Source of the DNA: Macrocybe gigantea
Lineage: Eukaryota > Basidiomycota > Agaricomycetes > Agaricales > Callistosporiaceae
Assembly (NCBI GenBank): GCA_011319805.1
Contig: SJRY01000151.1
Span: 1-47,431, forward strand
Length of the DNA: 47,431 bases
Direction of reading: 5' to 3'
Position numbers and translations under genes: made by a program. Below, in pieces: positions 1-9,649 of this stretch; position 1 is the stretch's first letter, and each line of letters opens with the position of its first letter. The notes below the pieces were generated by a model, which made no database searches, was not told where the DNA came from, and saw only the letters and a program-made list of their open reading frames with translations.

Positions 1-893
1 TCGAACTGGCTATGTCCAAGTGGCGCCTTAGGGTTACATCGCTGCAGTGTTGAATGCATGTCAAGTCCTGATGTCGAAACTTCGGCGAGTGCCTTAGGCT
101 TAGCGCCTATCATCGCGTTGTCGGTACGAACAGAGTCGTAGTTCCACAAGCATGCACTTCAGTGAATTGGTGTGAAGTGCGATGTCGTAAAGATGCTCTG
201 CTCTTTACTTGTTAGTGAAAATTAAAAGGACAGCACCATTATGCCTTGCATGGAATTCTGAGGTGGATCACGCACCAATTTTCATCAAATTTCGGAAAGT
301 TTATGCCAACATGTCCAAGAGATGAAATCAAGTAAAACGCGCACCAGCTGGAGGTATTGCTGGCCCTGCCGTGCTATTTTGGGAGTTCCGCTGATAGCTC
401 CTGAATATTTGGATGCGCAGGATACGATGCATGTTGCACATCCCTACGGTGTGACCAGAAACCTAATAGCTTGATGCTGATGTGCTAAAGACATATAGAG
501 ATGCTCGCCTTGATTTGTTGCTGACAACTGCAGGTTGTGAGCATGTAGCATGTGAGCTGAACAGCATGTTTCGGTAGGCTAATCTTCGATGTCCTCGCTG
601 GCAGTCAATATCTCAGGATCCTACATAACACGAGGGCGCCGTATGATCTCAGTTCTCAGTGACTGTCATCATTAGCACCACCTGCCTACTCACACTATTT
701 GCCGTAGCATCGCTCATCATCCCGCGCGACTAACATTTCCTCTCAGGCAAGTGGGGCACGCTCCTCGTCGCCTCGTATGTTGTTGCGATCACGATCACCA
801 TCATCATTGAAATGCACACGAAGTCACAATATGACCCGACTGGCGCACACAGGTCTTCAATGGTCGCCCCATACCGCCTACATGTTTCTTCGT
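1..893. other. Left flank, mostly unassigned
   Basis: No convincing complete gene is visible. The last ~75 bases (about 819-893) read on the minus strand as the continuation of an exon that lies beyond the L1a insertion (see 4183-4245). It ends at a possible GTGTGC splice donor near 818-823. The rest shows no long frame with coding character, no poly-A tract and no recognised repeat. Confidence 0.4.
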
Positions 894-907
894 GACGTCG
901 CACGGGC
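894..907. repeat. Target-site duplication of L1a, left copy
   Basis: The 14 bases gacgtcgcacgggc stand directly before the poly-T tract (908-926) and recur exactly at 4183-4196, where LINE homology stops. This is the signature of target-primed reverse transcription. It fixes both ends of the L1a insertion and shows that the left copy is an original insertion, not a secondary copy. Confidence 0.85.
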
Positions 908-3900
908 TTTTTTTTTTTTTTTTTTTAAATCAACAATTTATATAGCGGTGCACGATGACAGTCCGCTTGTAAATACACACCGGTACCTACTATAAATATG
1001 ACGAGTCCGATCCAAACCAGACTGAAGGAGAATACATAGAGGGCTACACTGCCCTGCTCTCTCATGCCCGTGCTCGAGCTAAACAACTCAAGCTCGTGCA
1101 TACTCACTTGCTTGAGCCCCATTCCCCAGCCCCGAAGGGCCGGATGTGGTCAATTCCATGTAAAAGGTCCAAAAGGACCTATAACGGATGCTGTCGCGAA
1201 GTTTGCGCTTCGCATAGTGCTCGATCAGTGCTTCGGTCACTGGTCCTGCTGCTTTAAGATTGCCTAGGTTGCCCCGGGCGATCTCCGCTACAGAACAGCA
1301 GTCACCCACTGCCTGGATCCAGGATAAAAGCTCCTGCCGCCTTGTTGGATGCGAGGTACTTGATAAACCAGTGACGCACAAATGCGTCGAACTGGCGTTC
1401 AGTTGGCCTGTGCCAGTTGCGGCACTGAGTCATGACGTGGACGGAGTCTTCGGGCCCTCGTCCGCAAGAGCATAAGTCACTCTCCATGAAATTAAACCGT
1501 GCCCGATACGCATCGATCGGGGTGTGGCCGCATGCAAGTCATGCGCAGTGAGCATAAAGCCCATTCTCTGTCACAAGCTTCATAAAGCCCATTCTCTTCC
1601 AAGAGGGGCGTTCATAGGAATTTGGCTTTCCTGCCTCATGAAAACGAAACGTGGAAGCACCAATATATTTCTTGGTCCCAGAATTCTGGAACCAAGTGCT
1701 ATGCATATCATCGTCAGCCTCCTTTCGAAGGCTGTCGGTGGTATAGAGGGGACAAATCCCCAAGGGAACGACGAGGCTCCGAGCAAACTCGTGAGCTTCG
1801 ACTTGTATTGTCCACTTCCATTTAGAAGGGACGTGCCAGAAATCAATCCGGCACTGCTCAGTTTCTGAGAGCCAAGCTTTCAAAGATCTGCACAGTGCAA
1901 TAGAATGCGACTGCACAGAGTGAGGATTGCAATCGATGATGCGATTGATTGCATTCATCGAGTCCAAAAAACACATGACAGAATTGACTCCATCTTGTGT
2001 GATAGCCTTTTGGATCGCCATTCGCAATCCAATAAGCTCAGCATCGTTGCTGGTTGCTTTACCAACCGGTTGACGAATTTCAGAAACCAGTCTGCCCTCA
2101 CGATACACACGCGAAGCGGCAACAGACTGCTTGAAGGGCACTTCTGCTTTCGTGGGCATGGAGCCGTCACTACTCACATAAGAGCAATCATGCTGGACCG
2201 AACACTGAACAAGTGTCTGATCCAGCGATACACGATAAGCTTTCACTGAGTCCTCATCTCGGCCAAGTAGCTTATGGATCTCAAAGCGACTGCCAAACTG
2301 GTCGACAAGCCGCCTGCCCGGGTTATTTGCATCAGCAAAATAATCCATGGTTAAAAAGAGTGGTGGTTTCAGATCCACCAGATCCTTGAGAGGGGACTTG
2401 AGTGCAGATCACTGCCTGTCCGATAGAGCAGCGAGATTTCTCACTGTAGATGGGTCGCCCCCAGCTGAAGCGGGTGTACTGATTGATCTGAGAGCATGTC
2501 TTAGATTGGAATTAGTGAGGCGGGCAGAGGACCCGACTTTCAACCTTTTGATGAACCTGCTGATAGGTTCGACACAGGCCATCGTCTCAGCCGCACCCTC
2601 GGGAGTGGTGCGAAACTGTCCATTGATCCAAATGCAAGCTTTACGCTGCATCTGGCGTAATTGTTTCAACAGTGCGATGTTATGCATGCTGTTGAAGTTC
2701 CATAATAAATAGCCATACGTTGCGATCGGATGCGCGCATGACAGGTAGAGGATGCGCTTCTGTTGAGGGGATAAGCCTCGGACAGAGTTGCCTAACATCT
2801 GAAAGGCTCTGGCCGTAGTCAGGGCCTTTGTAGCGTAGAAACGAACGTGCTCCTTAAACGAGAGGCACGCATCCAAGAAGAAGCCAAGGTATCGCCAGAC
2901 ATCCTTGGGTCGAAGAGGGGTATTGCCCATGAACGGAGCAAATCCCAAGTCAATAGACGGACGAGGGTCCGCACTATTGCGCGAAAAATGCTGAAGTTCA
3001 GTTTTGTTGTGTTTTACAACAAGGCCGAAGTCAGTGAAGAGGTTATGTATAGATGCATAAGCCCTCTGCAGTTTCGGGACATTGTCCGCTGTGGATTTGG
3101 ACTGAGCAATAATCAGTCCATCATCGATGAATGACATGATAACTGGCATGTCACCAGCTTTCTGATATAGTTTCAGCACCGGCGCTAAGTAAAGCGCTGA
3201 CAATACTGGAGAGAGAGCAGAGCCTTGACCAACCCCAACGTCAGCGTCGAACTCTGGAGAGATAGCGCTGCACCAGGCATAGGAAGTCTTACGCCCAATG
3301 AGATACGATTCGAAGAACTTTGACACTTGTCGTGCAAAGCCTCCATGTTGAAGAATCTTCACTAACATATGGTGGTTGAGTGAAGGGAAATATTGAGCAA
3401 CATCAAAGGCGATGACACTCGTTTTGAAGCCCCTAGACCATCCTTGGCGGATAATGTGGGTAAGGAAGACTCCGGCATCCTCAGTTGAATTCTGACGGAT
3501 GCCGCCGAACTGTTTCGGATCGAATACAGCAAATTTGGTCGCTTCGTACTGCATATGTCGCGCCAGCATCTTCTCGACAAGCTTGCCGAGGGTATTCAAA
3601 AGCACAATCGGACAAAAGGCTTTTGGGGTATCATATGCAGGTTTGCCAGGTTTCGGAATGATAACGGACAAGCTCTGCTTGAAGTAAGAGGGCCAATGCC
3701 CCAGGTCTAAACATGCATTTGCAATGTTCAAGAAAAATGCAGCTATATGAGGGAACTTCACCAGCTGTTTAACATGGCTCCAAGACAGATGATCTGGTCC
3801 TGGTGCCAATGTATTGCTACAAGGCTCCAAGGACTCTCGGAGTTCTGTAGCAGAGAAAGGGACCCAGTCCCTCACCGGATGCGCTTCGAGATCGTTAAGG

Positions 3901-4182
3901 CAATCCAAATTAACTGCGCGATCAGACGCAGCGTTATAAGACTTATCAAGCACATTCCAAAGCACTTCGATAGAGTTGCATAGCTGTCCCTGATAGGAGA
4001 TAGCTTCGTAATCTGGTAAAGGTCTCTGTTTCGTCCACGCAGCTAGATCCCATGGACGACGAGATTTTTCGGCAACCTCTTTGATCCGCTGATCAAAGAA
4101 AGCGCGTTTAGCATCTTTGACAGCTCGCCGCCAGATGCGATGATCTCTTTCAGACCGGGTTTGTCGGAAAGTATCAAGAGTC
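908..4182 (-). mobile_element. LINE L1a, 5'-truncated non-LTR retrotransposon (Tad1/I-like), left copy
   Basis: A minus-strand non-LTR retrotransposon. Its 3' end is the poly-T run at 908-926 (19 T), followed inward by ~375 bases of 3' UTR and then coding sequence for a CCHC-like tail, RNase H and reverse transcriptase. It stops at 4182, inside the linker upstream of RT, and is flanked by a 14 bp duplication. The longer related copy at 37.2-38.9 kb continues further 5' into an endonuclease domain, so this copy is truncated. RT with RNase H and a 3' poly-A is typical of the fungal Tad1/I group. The clade was not tested by phylogeny. Confidence 0.88.
1302..4182 (-). pseudogene. L1a ORF2 remnant: reverse transcriptase, RNase H, CCHC tail
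   Basis: One open frame runs from the truncation point at 4182 to a stop at 1302, broken by two in-frame TGA codons. The RT part (to 2409) shows the FDVAQYFPSL motif with the first catalytic Asp, and FIDDGLI as the YxDD-box variant. A TGA at 2409-2411 separates it from RNase H (1539-2378), which has SDGS, an Asp-Ala-Glu motif and FLDS. The related copy at 40.3 kb has TGT at the first stop. A second TGA at 1539-1541 stands where L1b has CGA (Arg), a CpG transition. The C-terminal tail has C-x-C-x8-H-x4-C. Without these stops it would encode the usual RT-RNase H half of ORF2. The endonuclease is missing through truncation, so the copy cannot move by itself. Confidence 0.85.
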
Positions 4183-4368
4183 GACGTCGCACGGGCTCGT
4201 GGTGGGGTCGATCGCCATCAGACACGTCAGGAAGTTCAAAGTCATGACTAACTGTTGCTGCTAATTACAGATCTAACTTGAGTGCATGAAGGCATGTATT
4301 GTGGCCTTGGGAAGTTGTCATTCTTTCTCACGATCCCTGTGTGCCTGTTGGCTGACCTTGTTTCAGGG
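4183..4368 (-). pseudogene. Host exon split by L1a, plus L1b target DNA
   Basis: 4183-4196 is the second copy of the L1a target-site duplication. On the minus strand an exon-like frame starts after an AG acceptor near 4262 (reading DFELPDVSDGDRPHHEP) and runs into the duplication. Without L1a the frame continues uninterrupted into about 893-819 (HEETCRRYGATIEDLC). This suggests L1a landed inside a coding exon of an unrecognised host gene. The rest, to 4368, is the DNA between the two LINE insertions, with no recognised feature. Confidence 0.45.
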
Positions 4369-4383
4369 TCTCGCGATCAGCTC
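4369..4383. repeat. Target-site duplication of L1b (left arm)
   Basis: The 15 bases tctcgcgatcagctc directly precede the poly-T at 4384 and recur at 5323-5337, where LINE homology ends. In the right arm one of the two copies (12857-12871) carries a single substitution, gagcc for gagct. Confidence 0.85.
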
Positions 4384-5322
4384 TTTTTTTTTTTTTTTTT
4401 TTTTTTAAATCAACAATTTATATAGCGGTGCACGCTAGCAGTCCGCTTGTAAATACACACTGGTACCTACTATAAATACGATGAGTCCGATCCAAACCAG
4501 ACTGAAGGAAAATACATAGAGGGCTACAATGCCCTGCTCTCTCGTGCCCTGGCTCGAGCTCAAAGACCCGAGCTCGTGCATACTCGCTTGCTTGAGCACT
4601 GTCCCCCAGCCCCGAGGGGCCGGATGTGGTCAATTCCACGTAAAAGGTCCAAAAGGACCTATAATGGATGCTGTCGCAAAGTTTGCGGTTCGCATAGTGC
4701 TCGATCAGCGCTTCGGTCGCTGGTCCTACTGCCTAAAGATTGCCTAGGTTGCCCCGGGCAATCTCCGCTACAGAGCGGCAGTCACCCGCTGCCTGGATCC
4801 GGGATAAAAGCTCCTGCCACCTTGTTGGATGCGAGGTACTTGATAAACCAGTGATGCACAAATGCATCAAACTGGCGTTCGGTTGGCCTGTGCCAGTTGC
4901 GGCACTGAGTCATGACGTGGACGGAGTCTTCCGGCCCTCGTCCGCAAGAGCATAAGTCGCTCTCCATGAAATTAAACCGTGCCCGATACGCATTGATCAG
5001 GGCGTGGCCGCATGCAAGTCGTGCGCAGCGAGCAAAAAGCTCGTTCTCTGTCACCAGCTTCATGAAGCCCATTCTCTTCCGAGAGGGGCGTTCATAGGAA
5101 TTTGGCTTTCCTGCTTGGTGAAAACGAAATGTGGAAGCACCAATGTATTTCTTGTTCCCAGAATTCTGGAACCAAGTGCTATGCATATCATCGTCAGCCT
5201 CCTTTCGAAGGCCATCAGTGGTATAGAGGGGACGACATCCCAGGGGAACATCCAGGCTCCGGGCAAGCTCATGAGCCTCGACTTGTATTGCCCACTTCCA
5301 TTTGGAAGGGACGTGCCAGAAT
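4384..5322 (-). mobile_element. LINE L1b, short 5'-truncated copy, left arm
   Basis: A minus-strand LINE of 939 bases with 23 T at its 3' end. It covers the 3' UTR and the C-terminal part of the RNase H/CCHC region only, starting at a residue corresponding to EFWHVPSKW in L1a. Coding sequence runs 5322 to 4782 without a stop and ends at the same stop as L1a. It keeps C-x-C-x8-H-x4-C. It is close to L1a (about 95% by eye) but distinct, and keeps CGA where L1a has TGA. It is dead through truncation, and flanked by a 15 bp duplication. Confidence 0.87.
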
Positions 5323-5337
5323 TCTCGCGATCAGCTC

Positions 5338-5634
5338 GGGTGTCTGTATGCCCCTCGTTCGTTCGCAAACGCGGTCATTCCTCCCGCGGATCCACAATCG
5401 CTTCAAAGTAGTCGGGATGATCAAAAAAATAGTGAAAGTAACTGAACATGGCTCATCAAACCTTACAGTCCTGTTGATACGGCCCGTGCCTCATCGACCC
5501 TGACTTGAACATCTGTTGTACTTCATCGGCCATAAAAGTGAATATGGTTTCCTTCCTTGGTCGTGGGAATGGAATTGCGCAGAACTTGAACACACCCTCT
5601 TCGGTTCGTCACGCCCACCTTCCTGCCTTACAAT
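5338..5634 (+). promoter_or_regulatory. Duplicate of the gene B upstream region
   Basis: Identical (one base indel in an A run at about 5426-5432) to the region upstream of gene B at 12561-12856. It presumably carries the gene B promoter, but no TATA box or other named element is clear. It is now fused to LINE sequence at 5688, so any transcript started here would run into antisense LINE and SINE. Confidence 0.45.
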
Positions 5635-5687
5635 ATGGCATCCGCAGAACTCTTCGCTCATGTTCAGAACCATTTCGACTCCATCCT
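5635..5687 (+). pseudogene. Orphan first exon of gene B (truncated copy)
   Basis: ATG at 5635 starts the same 17 codons as gene B (MASAELFAHVQ...), but homology stops at 5687 inside a codon and LINE sequence follows. The intact copy is at 12560-11283 on the other strand. This is the inner breakpoint of the inverted duplication and cannot make a functional product. Confidence 0.8.
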
Positions 5688-6130
5688 AGAACTTTGACAC
5701 TTGTCGTGCAAAGCCTCCATATTGAAGAATCTTCACTAACATACAGTGGTTGAGTGAAGGGAAATATTGAGCAACATCAAAGGCAATGACACTCGTTTTG
5801 AAGCCCCTAGACCATCCTTGGCAGATAATGTGGGTAAGGAAGACTCCGGCATCCTCAGTTGAATTCTGACGGATGCCGCCGAACTGTTTCGGATCAAAAA
5901 CAGCAAATTTGGTCGCTTCGTACTGCATACGTCACGCCAGCATTTTCTCGACAAGCTTGCCAAGGGTATTCAAGAGCACAATCGGACGAAAGGCTTTTGG
6001 GGTATCATATGCAGGTTTGCCAGGTTTCGGAATGATAACGGACAAGCTCTGTTTGAAGTAAGAGGGCCAATGCCCCAGGTCTAAACATGCATTTGCAATG
6101 TTCAAGATAAATGCAGCTACATGAGGGAAC
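5688..6130 (-). mobile_element. LINE fragment L1c (internal RT segment)
   Basis: 443 bases corresponding to the RT middle of L1a (about 3322-3765), minus strand. It has no 3' UTR, no poly-A and no endonuclease. Both ends are abrupt: 5688 joins the truncated gene B exon and 6130 joins the SINE tail. Frames are mostly open (KFAVFDPKQFGGIRQNS is readable). It differs from L1a by scattered substitutions, so it is not a simple copy of it. A short internal piece trapped between two other sequences is what template switching during reverse transcription would give. Confidence 0.85.
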
Positions 6131-7074
6131 TTCTGAAGTTTAGCCCCCCTTGCGGGGGAGGCTGCTAGCCCAGGCCCAGTCCTGTGATTGGACCGTTTAG
6201 CCCAGGAGCTTCGCACTCCGGCTTCAACTTAAGCAGTTACCTGGTTGTATTAGTCCAGGGTCTACCGACAGAGGAGTTAGGTCTCTCGAGCCAAGGACTG
6301 GAGACTGTCCAGCCTCGCTACGGCCCAGCAGTGTCCGGGTCGCTACTCCGTGCCTGCCTTCCCGTCCCTCAGCAGATGGTTCGCAGATGCATCACGCACG
6401 CGGATCCCCATCTGTCCAAGGTCTCTGTCTTGCCACATGCCTCCCAGACTGGCATCCGATATCACAGCAAGGTCCATGGTCCTCCCATGACAGGTTCCCA
6501 CAGGGGAAGCCCTTGCTGAACGGGTCTGGATCTGCTTCCGCCTTTGGCATACTGCACGTGACTAACCATCTCGTGATTATTGCCAACGGCTCCCACTTAG
6601 ACCGGGTACCCTGTTGGCTCAAACGCCATCGGGTGGTTATCAGGTCCTTTCTGGTATAGTCCCTTATCCTTTCGGCCCCTACCTTTTAAGATCGGGAATC
6701 ATGTGTGGTCTGCCGGATTGAGGCATTGTCTGGCACTTACATCCCAAGGCCATTCACGCCAAGGAAAACCCGGTCACATGAGTTAGGGTCATGTGACACT
6801 TGACCCACATAGTGGGGTAAGTCACATGTGTGACGCATAACCCAGCTTACGTCACGTGCCAGTTGCTTAGTCATATGACCAAGTCACCTCCCTCGTGGGA
6901 ACAACTGCCACAGGGTCGTGATACTTCCTGCCCGCGTCACGTGGAACCAGCTCCGGACACTTCCAGATGCAAACCTGAAGATGCCACCTCCAGGACTAGA
7001 ACCCGCGGCTTCGTGGCTTGCCACAGCCACAGGACTACCTGACTCGCATTTACCGCTATGCCAACCAGCCCTTT
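6131..7074 (-). mobile_element. tRNA-headed SINE-like element, copy 1
   Basis: A ~940 base repeat also present at 36662-37196 (partial) and 39267-40202. Its 5' head lies at the right end on the minus strand and resembles a tRNA, with A and B boxes at 7053-7063 and 6993-7003. The body has no convincing coding frame. It contains several palindromic E-box-like words (CACGTG, CATATG, CACATGTG) around 6770-6900. It is long for a SINE, so it may be a composite. The tail (6131) has no poly-A because it joins LINE L1c. The head end abuts TSD2 exactly, so this is the 5' end of an insertion. Confidence 0.65.
6993..7063 (-). promoter_or_regulatory. Pol III-type internal promoter (A box, B box) of the SINE
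   Basis: On the minus strand TGGCATAGCGG (7063-7053) fits the A box TRGYNNARNNGG, and GGTTCTAGTCC (7003-6993) fits the B box GGTTCGANTCC with one mismatch, about 60 bases apart. A 4 bp D-stem (GCAT/ATGC) and a T-arm-like stem around TTCTAGT can be drawn. The extra bases between arms would suit a long-variable-arm tRNA (Leu/Ser type). The same boxes are present in the other copies. Transcription is inferred, not shown. Confidence 0.6.
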
Positions 7075-7559
7075 GCAAAGAATCGGCTCGATACACAAGC
7101 CTATGAACACTCCAATGAGCGAGACCACATGCTTGCAGAGATTTCAGACGTGAGATGTCACTCCTCTGAGGTTGAAACCGAAATGGTGAGAAAGGTTCTG
7201 ATTATGGCCTCACATTTCTGACTGTAGCTTTTCGTTCATAGTCGCAATTGTGCGACGCGTTGTCTTCGATCCTAGAATCGAATGATGATGGGGCGCTAAC
7301 TTTTGGAGAAGCATTTCCAAGTCTTTCGAACGATACCTGCCAATTTCTCGATCACGTCCTGGCACTGCACGTGACTGCAGTAAAACGTGCTGTAAATAAG
7401 GCTGTGGCCAGCTTCCATATCGTCCCTGAAAATACGAGTAACCACGCATCAGCCCTCACCTCTGATGACATGAATATCGACACACAGGATCGGCCACGAG
7501 AAACAGGTGACACACATAACAGTACCAATATTGTCAGTAAACATTATTTGCAGATGTAG
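7075..7559 (+). pseudogene. Displaced 3' part of coiled-coil gene E
   Basis: Codons from 7075 (AKNRLDTQAYEH...) continue exactly the frame of gene E, which breaks off at 17285. The first 15 bases (7075-7089) duplicate the last five codons there. The exon runs to 7149 (...MLAEISD), then GTGAGA opens an intron that could end at the AG at 7241. The next exon (SQLCDALSSILESNDDG...) stays open to a stop at 7559. The helical, charged composition matches the rest of E. Whether E really ends at 7559 or splices onward to gene G is not resolved. Confidence 0.6.
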
Positions 7560-7701
7560 GCTTGCTCATTCTAAACAGGGACTGACACGCAATAACGACA
7601 CTCAGGGAACTGCTACTCCTGTTCGTTCAATGGTAGAATTTCACTGTTCCAATCTGACTGTTCGATACAGTGTCTTGCAAGGCTGTCGCTCTGATCCTTA
7701 C

Positions 7702-9322
7702 AGGAGTTGCGGGAGAAGCAGGACTTTACATTCCTTTCAAATTCTGGAACTGGAACCACTTCTACCTCAAGGACTCCAAATAATCCAGTGGTTCATTTTA
7801 ACACTCGAAGAGCGACTACGAATGCTCCCAGAAGTGGTATGTCTTATTCTTTCGCCATTCGACTTCTATGCCACAGCTGTATCACAGTTAGTCCCCAACT
7901 TCCTCCTGATCCGGATCCATCTGCTACATCGAATGCATCATCGCGTCACACCGGAACCCCGCGTCGCACACCAGCTCCTCATAGTACAGCGACCCCACAT
8001 CACACGCGAACTCTGCGTCATAGAGGAACTCCGCATCGTGACCCACTCATTGATCCTTCATTTGATCATTCTGATGACTATGATCGCGATTCCAATGAAA
8101 GCATGTCCGGAAGTGAAAGCCATGGGGACGCCACATCTACTATGAGACTGCTCTTTCGTGAAATCCATGCGGCGCGGCGCGAGATACGAGATCTTCGAGA
8201 CATGTCATCTTCACCCGCAACACATCGTTCAAGGATCAAAAACGCTCTTGCTAAATCACCGGCGAAGCATCGCCGGTGAAAGACGTTGCAAACACAGGAC
8301 GCGGTAATTTTAACCATAAATATCTGAGCTATGAATTAAATAATCTGGTTTCAGAGGTTGCTTCACACTTACATGAATACTTTGCTTGGAATTAAGCATG
8401 ACAATGACATCGTAAAGATCAAGTCCAGAATGATGGTTAGTGTGGCGGAAGTGGCTGCATTTGCCAATGGTGGCGCCATTGATGAGGAGGTGGCTCATCA
8501 TAGAACCGATGAAGGCGATGGAGAGGACCATCGCCATCATGTCAGAACTCCAGGCCTTTCTCCGCTGCGAATCCACTGGGATGATCTGAAGTCAGACTGG
8601 AACATCTACCTCTCCCAGATTTTCGTTGATGCGTTGCACAAGAAATATCCAGATATCGACGCTTCGGAGGAGGTGCTTACTACAACTTTCTTCAGTCACA
8701 TCGAGATGCTCAAGAAGAAATTGTGATGCATGGCTCCCCAAGGTGAAGAGACTCTGGAGGAGGCAGAGCAACGTGTGACCAGAGCAGGGGATGCTAAACA
8801 CAAAGCCAGCAGACGCGACTCGCGTTGCGGCAAGGTTTTTCAATCTCCATTCAGATCTTATATGTTACTGAGATGGAAGTTTAGAAATATGAAGAATGGC
8901 TTCAAACCTGCCTCGAAGTGTATGATGCAGCACCTTCCGACAAGAAACCGGGTTGGGGCCAACTCACGAAAATTGTCGAGACTCTAGGACTTGATGGGAT
9001 GAGCTCAGATGAAAGCGACAACGAGACGGAGCAGCTTGTTATCAAACGTAGGCAGTGGCGCTCTGAGGAGCTGACCACTGTGATGCAATTTGTTGACAAA
9101 CATCGCAGGGCCAGGACAAAATATGGAAACAGGAAGCCTGGTCCCCCACGTCTGACGCGGATTCGGATAGACAGTGCGGTAAGTAATAAGCATCCCTCTG
9201 CGGAAATGCCGAAGAATTTTTACGATGGGGCTTGGTACACGGGTTTGCCTTATATGATGCGCATGATGCTTGATGCAAAGAGCGATATGCTTATTCCAAA
9301 TCTGGACTCAATTAGGTTCTAG
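7702..9322 (+). pseudogene. Gene G, unrecognised agaricomycete-type gene with an in-frame stop
   Basis: Reconstructed exons: 7702-8275 (Ser/Thr/His-rich, a possible intron at 7837-7890, then a charged helix ending near AKSPAKHRR); after an intron to about 8354, an exon with LLHTYMNTLLGIKHDND; and after an intron at 8835-8884, an exon with KYEEWLQTCLEVYDAAP, LGLDGMSSDESD and a Pro/Arg-rich end finishing at 9322. The frame is broken by TGA at 8724-8726. Codons on both sides of it are in the same frame (KKKL, stop, CMAPQGEE), so a nonsense mutation is more likely than an intron. The DGMSSDESD stretch recalls lineage-specific hypothetical proteins of mushrooms. I know no function. The start is uncertain; an upstream exon near 7570-7630 is possible. 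Confidence 0.5.
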
Positions 9323-9649
9323 CTTTAATGATGGAATCTGTATTTAGTGGTGAAGTCCACCTGCCATACTTGCCCATAGTCATGGGGGAATGAGTATTAG
9401 TGTAATAAAGATGTACGATCAATGCAATCAGAAATGCAGTAGAGGTACGAAGCCAAATGAACGCGGCACGTGGGAGCAGCGTGTAAGCATTGCAATGGGA
9501 TACGAAGGCCATCTTACCCTACGGACTCGCATTCTGATTTGGAGAGATTGCCTTTCGTTATAATTAGCTGGCATGCACAATAGTGGGACAATATTCGACT
9601 TATATTTGTTCATTGCAGGTAATTATGTCAAGACATTCAGAACGCGGCA
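9323..9649. other. Convergent intergenic region between G and A
   Basis: About 330 bases between the stops of two converging genes. It is fairly AT-rich. I see no clear gene, repeat or RNA in it. Confidence 0.4.

Larger units (their letters stand above)
908..5687. repeat. Left arm of the large inverted repeat
   Basis: Matches the reverse complement of 12508-17284 almost base for base: paired coordinates sum to 18194-18195 throughout. The differences noticed are a few substitutions (for example Met/Thr and Thr/Met in RT, Asn/Asp in RNase H), one 7A/6A run, poly-A lengths, and three changes in the last ~32 bases next to the outer poly-A. The outer boundary is exactly the L1a poly-A. The inner boundary (5687/12508) lies inside the first exon of gene B. 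The arms contain L1a, L1b and the gene B promoter region. Confidence 0.93.

Noticed and set aside
777..995. Plus-strand frame with a run of Phe over the poly-T
   Set aside because: It reads through the poly-A tail of L1a and has no coding character.
6184..6659. Open frames inside the SINE body
   Set aside because: Not conserved as frames in the other copies (stops and frame changes), so the element is treated as non-coding.
6770..6960. CRISPR-like or regulatory array from repeated CACATG/CATATG/CACGTG words
   Set aside because: The words are short, irregularly spaced and conserved only as part of the SINE; nothing suggests an array, and the DNA is eukaryotic.
6980..7074. A genuine tRNA gene
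   Set aside because: The cloverleaf is imperfect, the sequence is repeated with the same long body in other copies, and it ends at a target-site duplication, so it is a SINE head.
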